NCBI RefSeq assembly: GCF_007827595.1 | Contig: NZ_VISR01000031.1 | Location: 1 to 64,000 of the forward strand | Origin: Streptomyces sp. BK340 | GTDB taxonomy: Bacteria > Actinomycetota > Actinomycetes > Streptomycetales > Streptomycetaceae | Reading direction: 5' to 3' | Length of the DNA stretch: 64,000 nucleotides | Shown: positions 56,774 to 64,000 of the stretch, piece by piece | Position numbering within the stretch: the stretch's first letter is position 1 | How the letters are laid out: each line of letters opens with the position of its first letter | The notes under the pieces: model-generated | The model's input: the letters and a program-made list of their open reading frames with translations, nothing else | Databases searched by the model: none | What the model was told of the DNA's origin: nothing | Translations under genes and position numbers: made by a program

Positions 56774-58782
56774 TGACCGTCGCCATCGAGAAACCCGAGA
56801 AGCCCGAGAAGACGGCGACGGCAGAGCCGGCCGCTGCCGCCAGAGGAACACGCAAGGTCGGCCGGCCTGTGATGGCCGGTGCGATCGTGGTCGTCTGGCT
56901 GGTGCTGTTCGCCGTGCTGCGCGGCAAGGAGACCCTGTCCCTGGCGGCGGCCGACCTCACCGACCTGCACCGGTGGCTCAACGACCTCAACGACTCCATC
57001 GGCGCCAACCGCAACTCCAACCCGCTCTTCCTGTACTTCTTCAACGAGATCCGGCTGGTCATCGACAACCTGGTGACCTTCGTCCAGCACCTGATCTCAC
57101 AGCCGTCCGGCGCCCGCCCGGTCCCGCAGATCGGCTGGCTCGGCGTCGTCGGTCTCGCCGGCTACGTCTCCTGGGCCGTGGGCAACTGGCGGGTCGCGCT
57201 GCTGGCCGTGGCCGGCTTCACCTTCATGGGTCTGCAGGGCCTGTGGCAGCCGAGCATGGACACCCTGGCGCTGACCCTCTCCGCGGTCTTCGTCGCGCTG
57301 CTGTTCGCGATCCCGCTGGGTGTGTGGGCGGGGCTGTCCGACCGCTTCAACCGGATCATGACGCCTTTCCTGGACTTCATGCAGACGATGCCGACCTTCG
57401 TCTACCTGGCACCGCTGACCCTGTTCTTTCTCATCGGCGGGGCCTCCGCCACCATCGCCACCGTCATCTACGCGGCTCCGCCGGCGATCCGCATCACCGC
57501 GCACGCCATCCGGAACGTGCCGGCGACGACGGTCGAGGCGGCCGACTCGCTGGGCGCCACGCGCCGCCAGTCGCTGCAGAAGGTCCTGCTGCCGATGTCC
57601 AAGCGGACCGTGGTGATGGGCGTCAACCAGACCATCATGGCCGCCCTGGCCATGGTGACCATCGCGGCACTGATCAACGCGCCCGGCCTCGGCCCGGTCG
57701 TGATCCAGGCGCTGCAGTCGCTCGACGTGGGCACGGCCTTCAACGCCGGACTCGCCATCGTCGTCATGGCGATCGTCCTGGACCGGGTCACGACCGCGGC
57801 CGCCGCACGCGAGGAGAACGCACGGAACACCGAGCACAGCTTCGCCAAGTGGCGGCGGCCGCTGCTGGGCGCCGGCGCGGCGGTCGCGGTGGTCCTGGTC
57901 TACCTCTCGCACACCTACGTGTGGGCGGCCGACTTCCCCGGTGACGGCACCGTCGGCAGCCACATCGCGAGCGCGGCGGACACCGCGACCAACTGGGCGC
58001 AGGACCATCTGTCGGGCCTGACCAACGCCATCCGCGACGTCATCACCAACGGCCTGCTCAACCCGTTCCAGACGCTGCTCACGGACTCTCCGTGGTGGCT
58101 CGTCGGCGCGGTGCTGGTCGCGCTCGGCGTGGTGCTCGGCGGATGGAAGGCCGGGATCACCACGGCCGTGTGCGTGGGCCTGCTGGTCGGCACCGGTCTG
58201 TGGTCGGACGCCATGACCACGCTGGCCTCGACACTCGTCGCGACGGTGCTGGTGATGGTGCTCGGCATCGTCTTCGGCGTGTGGATGGGGCGCAGCGTGA
58301 TGGTGGACCGGCTGATCCGGCCCAGCCTGGACGCGGCCCAGGTCATGCCGCCGTTCGTCTATCTGGTGCCGTTCCTCGCGCTGTTCGGTGCCAGCCGTTT
58401 CACGGCCATCGTCGCCGCGGTCGTCTACGGGGCGCCCGTCGCCATGAAGATCATCGCGGACGGGATCCGGGCCGTGCCCGAGACCACCGTGGAGGCGGCC
58501 ACCTCCGCCGGGTGCAACACCTGGCAGATCATCACCAAGGTTCAACTGCCGATGTCACGCAGTGCCCTGACGCTCGCGACCAACCAGGGGCTGATCTACG
58601 TGCTGTCGATGGTTGTGGTGGGCGGCCTGGTAGGCGCGGGCGCCCTCGGCTACGACGTCGTGGCCGGATTCTCGCAGGGAGAGCTGTACGGCAAGGGGCT
58701 GGCGGCGGGACTCGCCATCGTACTGCTCGGAGTCATGTTCGACCGGATCACTCAGGCAGCGGCGCGACGCGCGAGCGCTTAA
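56770..58782 (+). CDS. Quaternary-amine ABC importer, double-length permease
   Basis: This 670-residue protein has two ProW-type permease domains fused in tandem. Each half has an EAA loop: EAADSLGATRRQSLQKVLLP near 265 and EAATSAGCNTWQIITKVQLP near 585. Usual ProW/OpuAB permeases have one domain of about 280 residues and act as a dimer, so this one chain supplies both halves. The first codon is GTG 56770 (GTGA overlap) or ATG 56773, three bases on. The substrate-binding lipoprotein gene follows after 13 bp. Confidence 0.92.
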   Translation: MMTVAIEKPEKPEKTATAEPAAAARGTRKVGRPVMAGAIVVVWLVLFAVLRGKETLSLAAADLTDLHRWLNDLNDSIGANRNSNPLFLYFFNEIRLVIDNLVTFVQHLISQPSGARPVPQIGWLGVVGLAGYVSWAVGNWRVALLAVAGFTFMGLQGLWQPSMDTLALTLSAVFVALLFAIPLGVWAGLSDRFNRIMTPFLDFMQTMPTFVYLAPLTLFFLIGGASATIATVIYAAPPAIRITAHAIRNVPATTVEAADSLGATRRQSLQKVLLPMSKRTVVMGVNQTIMAALAMVTIAALINAPGLGPVVIQALQSLDVGTAFNAGLAIVVMAIVLDRVTTAAAAREENARNTEHSFAKWRRPLLGAGAAVAVVLVYLSHTYVWAADFPGDGTVGSHIASAADTATNWAQDHLSGLTNAIRDVITNGLLNPFQTLLTDSPWWLVGAVLVALGVVLGGWKAGITTAVCVGLLVGTGLWSDAMTTLASTLVATVLVMVLGIVFGVWMGRSVMVDRLIRPSLDAAQVMPPFVYLVPFLALFGASRFTAIVAAVVYGAPVAMKIIADGIRAVPETTVEAATSAGCNTWQIITKVQLPMSRSALTLATNQGLIYVLSMVVVGGLVGAGALGYDVVAGFSQGELYGKGLAAGLAIVLLGVMFDRITQAAARRASA

Positions 58783-58795
58783 GGAGCACGACACC

Positions 58796-59764
58796 ATGGC
58801 AAGACACTGGCGAGCCGGCGCGGCCGGCCTGGCCGTCCTCGGCCTCACGCTCACGGCGTGTTCGGGCGCGAAGGTCGGTGACACCTCCTCGGGTTCGGAC
58901 AACGCGGGCGGCTCCGGCAAGTGCGGCACGTTCAACCTCGCGGTCAACCCGTGGGTGGGCTACGAGGCGGACGCGGCGGTCGTCGCGTACGTGGCCGAGC
59001 ACAACCTCGGCTGCAAGGTCACCAAGAAGAACCTCAAGGAGGAGATCGCCTGGCAGGGCTTCGGCACCGGCGAGGTCGACGCCGTCCTGGAGAACTGGGG
59101 CCACGACGATCTGAAGAAGAAGTACATCACCGATCAGAAGACCGCCGTCGACGCCGGCCAGACCGGTAACAAGGGCATCATCGGCTGGTACGTGCCGCCG
59201 TGGCTGGCCAAGGCGCACCCCGACATCCTCGACTGGAAGAACCTCGACAAGTACGCGTCCAACTTCAAGACCTCCGAGTCGGGCGGCAAGGGCCAGCTCC
59301 TGGACGGCGACCCGTCGTACGTCACCAACGACGCGGCGCTGGTGAAGAACCTGAAGCTGGACTTCAAGGTGGTGTACGCGGGCAGCGAGACCGCGCTCAT
59401 CCAGGCCTTCCGCACCGCCGAGAAGAACAAGCAGTGGGTGATCGGCTACTTCTACGAGCCGCAGTGGTTCCTGTCCGAGGTCCCGCTGAAGAAGGTCTCC
59501 CTGCCGAAGTACACGACGGGCTGTGACGCCGTCGCCGAGAAGATCGCCTGTGACTATCCCGTGTACGACCTGAACAAGATCGTCAGTGCGAAGTTCGCCA
59601 AGTCCGGCAGCCCCGCCTACAACCTGGTGAAGAACTTCAACTGGACGAACGACGACCAGAACGAGGTCGCCAAGTACATCGCCCAGGACAAGATGTCCGA
59701 CGACGCGGCGGCGAAGAAGTGGGTCGACGCCAACAAGGACAAGGTGGACGCCTGGCTCAAGTAG
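58796..59764 (+). CDS. Quaternary-amine ABC importer, substrate-binding lipoprotein (ProX/OpuAC-like)
   Basis: This 322-residue protein has a lipoprotein signal peptide (MARHWRAGAAGLAVLGLTLT then lipobox LTAC, Cys about residue 22). The mature part is an OpuAC-type binding domain starting CGTFNLAVNPWVGYEADAAV. Several Trp and Tyr residues (NPWVGY, GWYVPPWL, QWFL) could form the aromatic cage that holds trimethylammonium groups. It is anchored outside the membrane and delivers betaine or choline to the permease. AAGGAG precedes the ATG and overlaps the permease stop region. A hairpin ends the transcript. Confidence 0.93.
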   Translation: MARHWRAGAAGLAVLGLTLTACSGAKVGDTSSGSDNAGGSGKCGTFNLAVNPWVGYEADAAVVAYVAEHNLGCKVTKKNLKEEIAWQGFGTGEVDAVLENWGHDDLKKKYITDQKTAVDAGQTGNKGIIGWYVPPWLAKAHPDILDWKNLDKYASNFKTSESGGKGQLLDGDPSYVTNDAALVKNLKLDFKVVYAGSETALIQAFRTAEKNKQWVIGYFYEPQWFLSEVPLKKVSLPKYTTGCDAVAEKIACDYPVYDLNKIVSAKFAKSGSPAYNLVKNFNWTNDDQNEVAKYIAQDKMSDDAAAKKWVDANKDKVDAWLK

Positions 59765-59789
59765 ACCGGGTCGGGAAGACGGGTCGGAC

Positions 59790-59835
59790 ATGCCCGGCGG
59801 GCGGTGCGTGCAGGTGCGCGCCGCCCGCCGGGCAT
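59790..59835 (+). terminator. Hairpin after the importer operon
   Basis: Perfect 15-bp arms ATGCCCGGCGGGCGG/CCGCCCGCCGGGCAT flank a 16-nt loop, 25 bp after the lipoprotein gene stop. Confidence 0.8.
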
Positions 59836-59885
59836 CGCCGTGTCCAGGGGCCTGTTCCGGTCCGTTCCCCGACGTCACGGACCCC

Positions 59886-59952
59886 TTGACACCCCCTTCA
59901 GGGACGGGCACATTGAGTTGCGCAACCTGAACCAAGTTGCGGAACAAGCAAC
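59886..59952 (+). promoter_or_regulatory. Promoter with two betaine-box-like sites upstream of the dimethylglycine/sarcosine oxidase gene
   Basis: A TTGACA hexamer (59886-59891) and CACATT (59909-59914) stand 17 bp apart. Immediately downstream are GTTGCGCAAC (59917-59926) and GTTGCG-GAACA-AGCAAC (59936-59952, 11 of 12 arm positions). Binding here would block initiation or escape. Confidence 0.65.
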
Positions 59953-59983
59953 TGCACCGGTCTCAATGTTCGGAGGTTGGGCG

Positions 59984-62422
59984 ATGGCGGGACCCCGAGT
60001 GGTCATCATCGGAGCGGGTGTTGTGGGAGCGGCCCTGGCGGACGAGATCTCCGCACGCGGCTGGACCGAGGTGACCGTCGTCGACCAGGGCCCCCTCCCG
60101 GCCACGGGAGGATCCTCCTCGCACGCGCCGGGCCTGGTCTTCCAGACGAACCCCTCGAAGACCATGACCGAACTGGCGCGTTACACCGTCGAGAAGTTCT
60201 GCTCACTCGACGTCGACGGCAAGCCCTGCTTCCTCCAGGTCGGCGGCCTCGAAGTGGCCACCAGCCCCGAGCGCCTCACCGAACTGCGGCGCCGCCAGGG
60301 CTGGATCGCCTCCTGGGGCATCGAGTCGCGCCTGCTGACCCCCGACGAGTGCGTGGAGCAGCACCCGCTGGTCGACCGCGAGAAGGTCCTCGGCGGACTC
60401 CTCGTCCCCACCGACGGCCTCGCCAAGGCCGTCCTCGCCGTCGAGGCCCAGATCCGCCGGGCCACCGAGCGCGGTGTGCGCTTCCTCGCCCGCCACGAGG
60501 TCCTCGACGTGCGGCAGAGCGAGGGCCGCGTCACCGGTGTGGTGACCGACCAGGGCGAGATCCCGGCCGACATCGTCGTCTGCTGCGCCGGCATCTGGGG
60601 ACCGAGGATCGCCCGCATGGTCGGGATGAACCTGCCGCTCACCCCGCTCGCCCACCAGCTCGCCTGGACCGGCCCGATCCCCGCCCTCGCCGGCCAGACC
60701 GAGGAGGCGGTGCGCCCGATCCTGCGCCACCAGGACGCCGACCTCTACTACCGCGACCGCTTCGACGCCCTCGGCATCGGCTACTACGGCCACCGTCCCA
60801 TGCCCGTCTCCGCCGACGACATCCTCTCCGTGGACGAGGCCGAACAGATGCCCTCGGTCCTGAAGTTCACCGAGGCGGACTTCGAGGACGCCTGGACCGA
60901 GACCCGGTCGCTGCTTCCCGCGACCCGCGAGGCCAAGGTCGAGGAGGGCATCAACGGCCTGTTCTCCTTCACCACCGACGGCTTCCCGCTGCTCGGCGAA
61001 TCCCAGGACGTCCAGGGCTTCTGGGTCGCCGAGGCCGTGTGGGTCACCCACTCCGCGGGCGTCGGCCGGGCCGTCGCCGAATGGCTGGTCGACGGCTACT
61101 GCTCCTCCTTCGACCTGCACGAGTGCGACGTCAACCGCTTCGAGCCGCACCAGCTCTCCCCGGAGTACGTCCTGGCCCGCGACTGCCAGAACTTCGTCGA
61201 GGTCTACGACATCCTCCACCCCCTCCAGCCGAGCGGGAAGCCGCGCCCGATCCGCACCAGCCCCTTCTACGCCCGCCAGCAGGAGCACGGCGCGTTCTTC
61301 CTGGAGGCGAACGGCTGGGAGCGCCCCCAGTGGTACGAGGCGAACGCCGGGCTGGTCGAAGGCCGCACCATCCCCACCCCCAACGACTGGGCCGCCCGCT
61401 ACTGGTCGCCCATCGTCGGCGCCGAGGCCCAGGTCACCCGCGAGACCGTCGCCCTGTACGACATGACGGCCCTCAAACGCCTGGAGGTCAGCGGCCCCGG
61501 TGCCGCCGGCTTCCTGGAGAGCCTGGTCACCGGCAAGGTCGCCAAGTCCGTCGGCTCGGTGACGTACACCTTGCTGCTGGACCACGACGGCGGCATCCGC
61601 AGTGACATCACCGTCGCCCGCCTCGCCCGCGACCTCTTCCAGGTGGGAGCCAACGGCAACCTGGACCTCGACTGGCTCACCCGCCACCTGCCCGCCGACG
61701 GTACGGTCCAGGTCCGCGACATCACCCCCGGCACCTGCTGCATCGGCCTGTGGGGCCCGCTCGCCCGCGAGGTCCTGCAGCCGCTCACCGACGAGGACTT
61801 CTCCGACGAGGGCCTCAAGTACTTCCGCGCCAAGCGCGCCTACATCGGCTCGGTGCCGGTCACCGCGATGCGGCTGTCCTACGTCGGCGAACTCGGCTGG
61901 GAGCTCTACACGACCGCCGACCAGGGCGCGAAGCTCTGGGACACCCTGTGGCAGGCGGCCGAGCCGCTCGGCGGCATCATCGCCGGCCGCGGCGCGTTCA
62001 ACAGCCTCCGCCTGGAGAAGGGCTACCGCTCCTTCGGTACCGACATGACCTACGAGCACGACCCCTACGAGGCCGGCGTCGGCTTCGCCGTCAAGCTGGA
62101 CAAGGGCGACTTCGTCGGCAAGGCCGCACTGGAGCGCCGCAAGTCCGACGTGCGGCGCAGGCTGAGCTGCCTCACCATCGACGACCCGCGGGCCGTGGTC
62201 ATGGGCAAGGAGCCGGTCTACGACGGGGACCGCGCCGTCGGCTACGTGACCAGCGCCGCCCACGGCCACACCATCGGCAAGGGCATCGCCTACGCCTGGC
62301 TCCCGGCGGAGCTGGCCACCCCCGGTACCACGGTGCAGATCGGCTACTTCGACCAGCGCATCGAGGCCACCGTCGCCGAGGAGCCCCTGTTCGACCCGAC
62401 CATGTCCCGCCTCCGTGGCTGA
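59984..62422 (+). CDS. Dimethylglycine/sarcosine oxidase-type flavoprotein with GcvT folate domain
   Basis: This 812-residue protein has an N-terminal FAD-dependent DAO domain (VVIIGAGVVGAALADEISAR) with GSSSHAPGL, where the family binds FAD covalently through His. The C-terminal half is an aminomethyltransferase (GcvT) domain (GANGNLDLDWL, LSYVGELGWELY). It oxidatively demethylates dimethylglycine and/or sarcosine and can pass the methyl carbon to tetrahydrofolate as methylene-THF instead of free formaldehyde. Length is close to Arthrobacter dimethylglycine oxidase. ATG 59984 has GGAGG seven bases upstream. The next gene is folD, the enzyme that uses methylene-THF. Whether it works on dimethylglycine, sarcosine or both is not decided by motif. 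Confidence 0.9.
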   Translation: MAGPRVVIIGAGVVGAALADEISARGWTEVTVVDQGPLPATGGSSSHAPGLVFQTNPSKTMTELARYTVEKFCSLDVDGKPCFLQVGGLEVATSPERLTELRRRQGWIASWGIESRLLTPDECVEQHPLVDREKVLGGLLVPTDGLAKAVLAVEAQIRRATERGVRFLARHEVLDVRQSEGRVTGVVTDQGEIPADIVVCCAGIWGPRIARMVGMNLPLTPLAHQLAWTGPIPALAGQTEEAVRPILRHQDADLYYRDRFDALGIGYYGHRPMPVSADDILSVDEAEQMPSVLKFTEADFEDAWTETRSLLPATREAKVEEGINGLFSFTTDGFPLLGESQDVQGFWVAEAVWVTHSAGVGRAVAEWLVDGYCSSFDLHECDVNRFEPHQLSPEYVLARDCQNFVEVYDILHPLQPSGKPRPIRTSPFYARQQEHGAFFLEANGWERPQWYEANAGLVEGRTIPTPNDWAARYWSPIVGAEAQVTRETVALYDMTALKRLEVSGPGAAGFLESLVTGKVAKSVGSVTYTLLLDHDGGIRSDITVARLARDLFQVGANGNLDLDWLTRHLPADGTVQVRDITPGTCCIGLWGPLAREVLQPLTDEDFSDEGLKYFRAKRAYIGSVPVTAMRLSYVGELGWELYTTADQGAKLWDTLWQAAEPLGGIIAGRGAFNSLRLEKGYRSFGTDMTYEHDPYEAGVGFAVKLDKGDFVGKAALERRKSDVRRRLSCLTIDDPRAVVMGKEPVYDGDRAVGYVTSAAHGHTIGKGIAYAWLPAELATPGTTVQIGYFDQRIEATVAEEPLFDPTMSRLRG

Positions 62423-62443
62423 CCTGGCGAAGGAGACCCGCCG

Positions 62444-63304
62444 GTGACCGCACAACTCCTCGACGGCAGGGCGACCGCCGCCGTCATCCGCCGTGAACTC
62501 GCCGAGCGCGTGGCCAAGGTGACCGCCGCCACCGGACGGCAGCCCGGCCTCGGCACCGTCCTGGTCGGGGACGACCCCGGCAGCCGCGCCTACGTCGCCG
62601 GGAAGCACCGCGACTGTGCGCAGGCCGGTATCGCCTCGCTCCGCCGCGAACTGCCGGCCGACGCCACCCAGCAGCAGGTCGAGGACGTCATCGACGAACT
62701 CAACGCCGACCCGGCCTGCACCGGCTACATCGTCCAACTGCCGCTCCCGCGCCATCTGGATGCGGGCGCCGTGCTGGAGCGCATGGACCCCGCCAAGGAC
62801 GCCGACGGCCTGCACCCGGTCAACCTCGGCCGGCTCGTCCTCGGCGCCGACGCCCCACTGCCCTGCACCCCGCGCGGCATCGTCGAACTGCTGCGCCGCC
62901 ACGAGGTCCCGCTGGCCGGAGCGCGCGTGTGCGTGGTCGGCCGGGGCATCACCGTCGGGCGGCCGATCGGACTGCTCCTCACCCGCCGCTCGGAGAACGC
63001 CACCGTCACCCTGTGCCACACCGCGACCAAGGGCCTGGCCTGGCACGTACGCGAGGCGGACATCGTCGTAGCGGCGGCCGGCTCGCCCGGACTGATCACC
63101 GCGGACATGCTGCGCCCCGGCGCGGCAGTCCTGGACGTCGGCATCACCCGCACCGAGCACGGGCTCGTCGGCGACGTCCACCCTCAGGCCGCCCAGGTCG
63201 CCGGACGGATCGCGCCCATGCCCGGGGGAGTGGGACCCATGACCCGGGCGATGCTGCTGGCCAACGTCGTCGAGGCCGCAGAGAGGAACGCGAACGCCGT
63301 GTGA
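62444..63304 (+). CDS. folD: Bifunctional methylenetetrahydrofolate dehydrogenase/cyclohydrolase
   Basis: This 286-residue enzyme has the conserved YVAGKHRDC (catalytic Tyr/Lys), the QLPLPRHLD signature and the NADP region VVGRGITVGRPIGLLL. It oxidises methylene-THF to formyl-THF, recycling one-carbon units released by the upstream flavoprotein. It lies 21 bp behind that gene with AAGGAG before GTG 62444. This is probably a second, pathway-specific folD copy. Its stop overlaps a GTG (GTGA) of what may be a glyA remnant. Confidence 0.93.
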   Translation: MTAQLLDGRATAAVIRRELAERVAKVTAATGRQPGLGTVLVGDDPGSRAYVAGKHRDCAQAGIASLRRELPADATQQQVEDVIDELNADPACTGYIVQLPLPRHLDAGAVLERMDPAKDADGLHPVNLGRLVLGADAPLPCTPRGIVELLRRHEVPLAGARVCVVGRGITVGRPIGLLLTRRSENATVTLCHTATKGLAWHVREADIVVAAAGSPGLITADMLRPGAAVLDVGITRTEHGLVGDVHPQAAQVAGRIAPMPGGVGPMTRAMLLANVVEAAERNANAV

Positions 63305-63453
63305 CCACGCTGAACGCCCCGCGAGGGGCGGGCCGGCAACGCGTGGGCGAGGGCGATGCGCAGGCGTTCGCCGCCGGGCGCTCGGCGCCTGCGGGCGTGC
63401 TCCTTCTTCGCCCCGGTCCGAGACCCAACTGGGTTCGAACGCAGAGGCGATAG
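63301..63453 (+). pseudogene. Possible glyA remnant or short hypothetical ORF
   Basis: GTG 63301 overlaps the folD stop by GTGA and opens a 50-codon frame starting MTTLNAPRGAGRQRVG. The first seven residues resemble the start of Streptomyces serine hydroxymethyltransferase (MTTLNAP..), after which similarity stops at a GC-rich hairpin (63315-63330). A glyA gene is expected after folD to turn glycine and methylene-THF into serine. The frame is too short and too Arg/Gly/Pro-rich to be a known protein. Confidence 0.35.
63315..63330 (+). terminator. Short hairpin after folD
   Basis: CGCCCC-GCGA-GGGGCG is a stable 6-bp stem with a tetraloop 11 bp after the folD stop. It may end the betaine-degradation transcript. 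Confidence 0.4.
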
Positions 63454-63469
63454 CCGCTATGATCTCCGC

Positions 63470-63547
63470 GGCAAGGCTGTAGCGCAGAGGTCGTCGCGCC
63501 CAAGCATCAAGCTGGAGGACGTCGGTTCGAATCCGACCAGCCTTGCC
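63470..63547 (+). ncRNA. tRNA-like element with abnormal anticodon arm
   Basis: GGCAAGGCTG (63470-63479) pairs perfectly with CAGCCTTGCC (63538-63547). The T-arm GTCGG-TTCGAAT-CCGAC is perfect. The D-arm is GCGC with a 10-nt loop and GCGC, and T8/A9 and the variable loop AGGAC are in place. The part between D-arm and variable loop is only 16 nt (CCAAGCATCAAGCTGG) and does not give a 5-bp stem with a 7-nt loop; the best fold has one bulged A and a 5-nt ATCAA loop. TATGAT (63458-63463) lies where a -10 box would start RNA at the first acceptor base. It may be a degenerate tRNA, a tRNA with unusual structure, or a tRNA-like RNA. Confidence 0.6.
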
Positions 63548-63654
63548 GCCCTTGTCGTGGAGGAAAGTCGATTGGCGTCGGTTCGTCCTGGGCGGGCGGA
63601 GGGCGATGCCGCCCTCGGCGAGCCGGGCACCGGCGATGGACCGGTGGAGTGGTG

Positions 63655-64000
63655 ATGACGCAGCCGACGCCCGTACGCTGCCCCGCGATCGAGCACCCCG
63701 ACATCCCGATCAGTGATCCCGTCGCTCTGGAGCCGCTGCTCGCCCGCCTGCGGTCCGCCCGGCGGGTCGAGGCCGACGAGACCTTCCCACTCGGCACGGT
63801 GCGCGCGGACGGACGTGTCGACCTGTGCAAGCAGGGCCTCGGAGCCGTCGGCGCCGCCCGGCTGATGCCCGTCGCCGCCGCCTCCGCGCACGCCGGGCAC
63901 GTCCTGCTCGGCACCAACGCCATCGGCAACGAGGGGGCCCGCACGGTCGCTGGCGCGCTGGCCGACGGCCACGGCCTGCGCACGCTCTACCTCGGCTGCA
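63655..64000 (+). CDS. Leucine-rich-repeat protein (3' partial)
   Basis: The frame is open from ATG 63655 (MTQPTPVRCPAIEHPDIPIS) to the end of the window, 115 codons without a stop. The last visible part, LLGTNAIGNEGARTVAGALA then DGHGLRTLYLGC, has the spacing of ribonuclease-inhibitor-type leucine-rich repeats, which serve as protein-binding scaffolds. GGTGGAG precedes the start. GTG 63652 is an alternative. It directly follows the tRNA-like element. Function is unknown. Confidence 0.75.
   Translation, partial: MTQPTPVRCPAIEHPDIPISDPVALEPLLARLRSARRVEADETFPLGTVRADGRVDLCKQGLGAVGAARLMPVAAASAHAGHVLLGTNAIGNEGARTVAGALADGHGLRTLYLGC

Noticed and set aside
60203..63181. 992-codon minus-strand frame opposite the oxidase and folD genes
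   Set aside because: Antisense to two enzymes with intact catalytic motifs; no motif of its own.
63457..63972. 171-codon minus-strand frame over the tRNA-like element and LRR gene
   Set aside because: It covers the tRNA-like RNA and is antisense to a frame with leucine-rich repeats and a ribosome site.
1..64000. CRISPR arrays, rRNA genes, intact transposases or phage genes
   Set aside because: None were seen. The only repeats are short operators, terminator hairpins and the 27-bp coding repeats in the DUF485 gene.

Overview
The window is high-GC actinobacterial DNA and looks like Streptomyces: heavy G/C at third codon positions, GTG/TTG starts, ATGA/GTGA gene overlaps, mycothiol-linked enzymes and LuxR-type cluster regulators. 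All assignments were made by reading the sequence; no database search was run.

Region 1 (1-29.3 kb) is one flank of an aromatic polyene (candicidin/FR-008-type) biosynthetic cluster. It holds the 3' end of a modular PKS, a two-gene ABC exporter, FscA (p-aminobenzoate-activating loading ligase plus one malonyl module without a ketoreductase), and an operon for PabAB, a type II thioesterase, a 3Fe-4S ferredoxin, a P450, the mycosamine aminotransferase and the mycosaminyltransferase. Three large LAL regulators (fscRIV, fscRIII, fscRII), a PAS-LuxR activator (fscRI), a Sfp-type phosphopantetheinyl transferase and pabC follow. PabAB and PabC make the p-aminobenzoate starter from chorismate, and FscA activates and loads it. 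The exporter is presumed to move the product out. 16-bp boxes like the PimM/FscRI consensus lie 52-82 bp upstream of fscA, fscMI, pabC and a small ORF before the PPTase, which suggests one FscRI regulon. The PPTase reading frame is broken by one extra base in a run of five C.

Region 2 (29.3-39.4 kb) holds small catabolic and efflux units: a SalK-like protein with an epoxide-hydrolase-like enzyme, an ActP-type symporter with a DUF485 partner, and a medium-chain reductase with an SDR. A near-identical 16-bp palindrome (TACCGACTGGTCGGTA) precedes all three transcription units, implying a TetR-type regulon whose regulator is not in the window. A MarR/MFS efflux pair, a mycothiol-dependent isomerase-like protein and an AraC regulator follow.

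Region 3 (39.4-45.7 kb) is a five-gene operon that can take a resorcinol-type phenol through hydroxyquinol and maleylacetate to 3-oxoadipate and then to acetyl-CoA and succinyl-CoA. Its first gene fuses maleylacetate reductase to hydroxyquinol 1,2-dioxygenase. A broken MarR-like remnant sits just upstream.

Region 4 (46.4-63.3 kb) is a choline/glycine-betaine degradation island: mycothiol-dependent formaldehyde dehydrogenase with a metallo-beta-lactamase partner, Rieske ferredoxin, ferredoxin reductase and a GbcA-like oxygenase, an IclR regulator, BetA, BetB, a quaternary-amine ABC importer, a dimethylglycine/sarcosine-oxidase-like flavoprotein with a GcvT domain, and FolD. A palindrome GTTGCG-N5-CGCAAC recurs upstream of nearly every transcription unit here and overlaps the iclR start, so IclR is the likely local regulator. 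The window ends with a probable glyA remnant, a tRNA-like element with an abnormal anticodon arm, and the start of a leucine-rich-repeat protein.
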